Positions 60,929 through 64,000 of a stretch of 64,000 nt of DNA are shown one piece after another. A program made the translations under genes and the position numbers. Under the pieces are notes generated by a model, which was given only the letters and a program-made list of their open reading frames with translations, did no database searches and was not told where the DNA came from. Position 1 is the first letter of the stretch; each line of letters starts with the position of its first letter. Source of the DNA: Bradyrhizobium sp. CSA207 (lineage in GTDB: Bacteria; Pseudomonadota; Alphaproteobacteria; Rhizobiales; Xanthobacteraceae); assembly GCF_029051685.1 (NCBI RefSeq), contig NZ_JAACFT010000004.1, positions 186,001 through 250,000 on the forward strand, in the 5' to 3' direction.

Positions 60929-62548
60929 ATGCGTTTCGCATCATTCAGGCTGGCGTCTTGTGTCGTCGCCACCGCCGCATTGCTGCTCGTCGCCAACGCG
61001 CCTGCGCAGGCGCAAACCAGGGCGGAGACGCTGCGCTATGTGACCGGCGCATCCGTCAACACGCTCGATCCCAACATTCCCGGCTCGACCCGCGAGTCCT
61101 TTGCGCTGAGCATGAGCACCTATGACCGGCTGGTGGCATTTGGCCGCAAGCAACTCAACGGCAAATGGGTGTTCGATCTCGACAAGATCACGGGCGAGCT
61201 CGCGGAATCCTACGACGTCAGTCCCGATGGCCTGAAGCTCACCTTCCGCCTGCGCAAGGATGCCAAATTCCAGGACGGCTCGCCGGTGACGGCCGAGGAC
61301 GTGAAATGGTCGCTCGACCGCTGCGTCACCGCGCCGATCCTCGGCAAGGCGCAGCTCCTGACGGGATCGTTGACCTCCGCCGACCAATTCAAGGTGATCG
61401 ATCCCGTCACCATCGAGGTGACGTTGCCGAAGCCCGACAAGCTGGCGCTGCCCAATCTTGCCACCGTCTATCCGATGATCATCAACTCCAAGGTGGCGAA
61501 GGAGCATGCGACGACGGATGATCCCTGGGCCACCGCCTGGCTGAAGGAGCATGCCGCCGGCAGCGGCGCTTATGTGGTCGAGACCTTCAAGCCGGGCGAG
61601 CAGGTCATCCTCAAGCGCAGCGAGGACTGGAATCGCGGCTCGCCCGACAAGCCGGCCTTCTTCAAGCGCGTGATCGTGCAGTCTGTGCCGGAGCCCGCGA
61701 CCCGCGCCAACCTGGTTGAGCGCGGCGATGCCGATCTGGTGCTCGATCTCCAGGCCAGCGACGTGCAGTCGCTCGAAGCCAAGGGCAAGCTCAAGGTGGT
61801 CTCCACGCCGCAATACAATGCGATCACGTTCGTGTCGATGAACAACCAGATCCCGCCCTTCGACAACGTCAACGTCCGCCGCGCCATCGCCTTCGCGCTG
61901 CCCTATGACGACATGTTCAAGGCCGCATTGTTCGGCCGCGGCTCGCCGCTGTTCGGGGCGACCTGGCCGGACGGCAAGCCGCTGACCGGCATCTATCCAT
62001 TCCAGGCGCCGGTGAAGATCGATCTCGACAAGGCGCGGGAATATCTCAAGGCCGCGGGCCTTCCCGAGGGCTTCTCGACCACCTTCAGCTTCAACGTCGG
62101 TCAGGCCTCGACTGCGGAGCCGATGGCGGCCCTCGTGAAGGAGTCGCTTGCCAAGATCGGGATCAAGGTCGACATCCAGAAGCTGCCGGATGCGCAGATG
62201 TCGACGCAGATCAACGAGAAGAAGCTGCCCTTGTTCACCGAAGGCATCGTCGCCTGGCTGCCTTCGACGGATTATTTCTACCGCAACTTCTACACCGGCA
62301 ATCAGCGCTGGAACTACAGCTCGATCAACAATCCTGAATTGGCTGCGATCGCGCAGGAAGCCCGCTTCGAGCCGGACAAGGCCAAGTACGAGGAGGACGG
62401 CCGCAAGCTCAATGCGATCCACTTCAGCGAGATGCCGCAGATCCCGCTGTGGCAGCCCAACCAGGATGCAGTGATGGCCTCCTCGATCGAGGGCTACACC
62501 TACGAATTTCACCGCCAGGTCGACTACCGCGATGTCAGCCGCAAGTGA
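60929..62548 (+). CDS. ABC transporter substrate-binding protein, family 5 (DppA-like)
   Basis: The 539-aa periplasmic protein is read from ATG 60929 (MRFASFRLASCVVATAALLL), which gives a proper signal peptide ending APAQAQ; a longer open frame to 60818 would bury it. Family-5 features are SYDVSPDGLKLTFRLRKDAKF, DGSPVTAEDVKWSLDR and NVNVRRAIAFALPYDDMFKA. It probably recognises the compound degraded by the preceding cluster, given its position between the catabolic genes and two permeases. Related to, but clearly different from, the truncated binding protein at the left window edge. Confidence 0.93.
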   Translation: MRFASFRLASCVVATAALLLVANAPAQAQTRAETLRYVTGASVNTLDPNIPGSTRESFALSMSTYDRLVAFGRKQLNGKWVFDLDKITGELAESYDVSPDGLKLTFRLRKDAKFQDGSPVTAEDVKWSLDRCVTAPILGKAQLLTGSLTSADQFKVIDPVTIEVTLPKPDKLALPNLATVYPMIINSKVAKEHATTDDPWATAWLKEHAAGSGAYVVETFKPGEQVILKRSEDWNRGSPDKPAFFKRVIVQSVPEPATRANLVERGDADLVLDLQASDVQSLEAKGKLKVVSTPQYNAITFVSMNNQIPPFDNVNVRRAIAFALPYDDMFKAALFGRGSPLFGATWPDGKPLTGIYPFQAPVKIDLDKAREYLKAAGLPEGFSTTFSFNVGQASTAEPMAALVKESLAKIGIKVDIQKLPDAQMSTQINEKKLPLFTEGIVAWLPSTDYFYRNFYTGNQRWNYSSINNPELAAIAQEARFEPDKAKYEEDGRKLNAIHFSEMPQIPLWQPNQDAVMASSIEGYTYEFHRQVDYRDVSRK

Positions 62549-62579
62549 CATCCGCAAGCGCAAGGAGCTCTTAGAGTTG

Positions 62580-63611
62580 ATGACCGGCCTTGGCGCAACG
62601 ATGGTGCGGGCGGGCAGGCGGCTTCTGTCGTCGCTGCCGGCATTGTTCGGCGTGCTGGTCTTCACTTTTCTCCTGATGCGCGTCCTGCCCGGGGACCCCG
62701 CGGTGTTCTTTGCCTCGGGACCCAATGCCGGCAAGGAGGAGATCGAACAGATCCGCAAGCAGATGGGCCTCAACAAGTCGGTGCCGGAGCAGCTTGTGTT
62801 CTATCTCTCCGATATCGGCCACGGCAATCTCGGCCGCTCCATGATGACCGGGCAGCCGGTGCTCAAGGATCTGCGGGAGCGGCTGCCGGCTTCGCTCGAG
62901 CTTACCTTCACCGCGCTGTTGATTGCCCTCGTTGCGGCCGTGCCGCTCGGCGTGCTCGCGGCGCTGCGGCCGGGCTCGCTCGTCGATCACGGTGTGCGGA
63001 TGTTCTGCGCGCTCGGCGTCTGCGTCCCGACCTTCGTCTCGGGCCTGTTGCTGATTTACGTCTTCTACTACCTGCTCGGGTTTGCGCCCGATCCGACCGG
63101 GCGGATCGATGTCTTCACCTCGCTGCCGCCGCAGCGCACCGGATTCCTCTCGATCGACTTCCTGCTCGCCGGGGACATCGACGGCTGGTGGGCGGCCTGC
63201 AAGCAATTGATCCTGCCGGCGGTGAGCATGGCGCTGTTCGTCATCGCGCCATTGGCGCGGATCACGCGGGCCTCGATGCTGGTCTCGCTCGGCAGCGATT
63301 TCGTGCGCACCGCGCGCTCGGTCGGGTTGTCCTGGCGCAAGGTGGTCGTCACCTATGCGCTGCGCAACGCCATCCTGCCCGTCATCACCATCGCGGGCAT
63401 CGTGTTCTCGACCATGTTAGGCGCCAATGTCCTGGTGGAGAAAGTTTTCTCCTGGCCGGGCGTCGCCTCCTACGCGCTCGACGCGCTGCTGTCCTCGGAT
63501 TATGCGCCGGTGCAGGGCTTCGTGCTGCTGATGGCGAGCGTATTCGTGCTGGTCAATCTGATCGTCGATATCTGCTATGGCATCGCCGATCCCAGGGTGT
63601 CGATCGAATGA
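62580..63611 (+). CDS. ABC transporter permease, DppB-like
   Basis: The protein has about 343 residues from ATG 62580, which is preceded by AAGGAG; an ATG at 62532 inside the binding-protein gene would add 16 polar residues. It has an N-terminal helix LPALFGVLVFTFLLMRVLPGDP, the hallmark of DppB/OppB permeases, six helices in all, and the coupling loop TARSVGLSWRKVVVTYALRNAILP. It forms the channel with the DppC-like protein that follows with a 4-nt overlap. Confidence 0.92.
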   Translation: MTGLGATMVRAGRRLLSSLPALFGVLVFTFLLMRVLPGDPAVFFASGPNAGKEEIEQIRKQMGLNKSVPEQLVFYLSDIGHGNLGRSMMTGQPVLKDLRERLPASLELTFTALLIALVAAVPLGVLAALRPGSLVDHGVRMFCALGVCVPTFVSGLLLIYVFYYLLGFAPDPTGRIDVFTSLPPQRTGFLSIDFLLAGDIDGWWAACKQLILPAVSMALFVIAPLARITRASMLVSLGSDFVRTARSVGLSWRKVVVTYALRNAILPVITIAGIVFSTMLGANVLVEKVFSWPGVASYALDALLSSDYAPVQGFVLLMASVFVLVNLIVDICYGIADPRVSIE

Positions 63612-64000
63612 CCGGCGCAACCCTTCGGCACTCGATCTGGATCCTGCGCGGAAACCCGCTCACCGGCATCGCCGCAGCCGGCGTTCTCCTGTTCATCCTG
63701 GTCGCGATTTTCGGGCCGTGGATCGTGCCCTATGATCCCGTGGTCTCGAATGTGTCGCAGGCGCTGCTGCCGCCGAGTGCAGCCCATATCGGCGGTACGG
63801 ATCAACTTGGACGCGACGTGTTCAGCCGCCTCGTCATCGCGGCGCGGCTAGACCTTGCGATTGCGGTCTCCGCGGTCGGCATTTCCTTCGTGCTCGGCGC
63901 CGTCATCGGCTCGTTCTGCGGCTATGCGGGCGGCAAGCTCGACCGCGCGGTCGGCCGCTTCGTCGACGTGATGATGGCTTTTCCGCTGTTCGTGCTGGCG
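63608..64000 (+). CDS. ABC transporter permease, DppC-like (3' truncated by window end)
   Basis: The first 131 codons are present from ATG 63608, which overlaps the DppB-like stop by 4 nt. The sequence has an N-terminal helix (AAGVLLFILVAIFGPWIVPYDP), then HIGGTDQLGRDVFSRLVIAAR, the diagnostic DppC/OppC segment, and a second helix region with YAGGKLDRAVGRFVDVMMAF. The frame is open to the last base, so the rest, and probably DppD/DppF ATPases, lie beyond the window. Confidence 0.92.
   Translation, partial: MTGATLRHSIWILRGNPLTGIAAAGVLLFILVAIFGPWIVPYDPVVSNVSQALLPPSAAHIGGTDQLGRDVFSRLVIAARLDLAIAVSAVGISFVLGAVIGSFCGYAGGKLDRAVGRFVDVMMAFPLFVLA

Noticed and set aside
60941-62776. Open frame of 611 codons antisense to the DppA-like gene
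   Set aside because: It is a compositional shadow of the binding-protein gene and crosses the boundary into the permease gene.
1-64000. tRNA/rRNA genes and CRISPR arrays
   Set aside because: In reading the intergenic gaps I saw no cloverleaf, rRNA core sequence or regularly spaced direct repeats.

Overview
The window is high-GC DNA of the kind seen in Hyphomicrobiales, most likely Bradyrhizobium or a close relative. This rests on the complete aerobic (late cobalt insertion) cobalamin gene set, the abundance of solute-binding-protein transporters, the ATGA/GTGA-coupled operons and a palindromic REP-like repeat of the type common in Bradyrhizobium intergenic regions. The taxonomic call is inference.

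Layout. 1-1197 is the 3' part of a family-5 solute-binding protein gene. 1198-4718 is a lower-GC accessory patch: repeat remnants, a 44-aa single-pass peptide, a tyrosine recombinase lacking its catalytic C-terminus, and a DUF3800 gene. 4719-12807 is a minus-strand operon (IclR regulator, spermidine/putrescine-type ABC transporter, AroM, DUF917, HyuA-like protein) that looks like uptake and processing of an unknown cyclic amide or hydantoin-like compound. 12982-15597 holds a serine hydrolase and a glyoxalase-fold dioxygenase facing a LysR regulator. 15590-19311 is a hybrid histidine kinase co-transcribed with a TrpX-like binding protein.

19476-42617 is the cobalamin locus. Leftward: cobU(P)-cobS(V)-bluB and cobO-cobQ. 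Rightward: cobD-cobC, then a riboswitch-led run DUF1636-cobW-cobN-cobG-cobH-cobI-cobJ-cobL-cobE-cobM-cobB-cobA, with cobK inserted antisense without any intergenic space. A second riboswitch precedes a CbiM-like cobalt permease, cobF and cobT(U); a histidine phosphatase, a candidate alpha-ribazole phosphatase, converges on it. A third cobalamin riboswitch leads a TonB-dependent receptor and a PepSY membrane protein (42743-46576). Together these give corrin ring synthesis from uroporphyrinogen III, cobalt handling, adenosylation, and lower ligand synthesis and attachment. CobS/CobT chelatase partners and a CobR reductase are not in the window.

47183-60821 is a catabolic cluster: hyuA-hyuB, a class III aminotransferase, an acyl-CoA ligase, an N-carbamoyl-D-amino acid hydrolase, a flavin reductase, a hydantoin racemase (opposite strand), a dihydropyrimidinase/D-hydantoinase, an epimerase, an SDR and a flavin monooxygenase-like protein. 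It is followed by a Dpp-type ABC importer (60929 to the window end, last gene cut). The cluster encodes both the ATP-dependent and the metal-dependent ways to open a cyclic ureide or lactam, and its substrate is not evident from the sequence. This cluster and the 4.7-12.8 kb operon are the best candidates for undescribed pathways.
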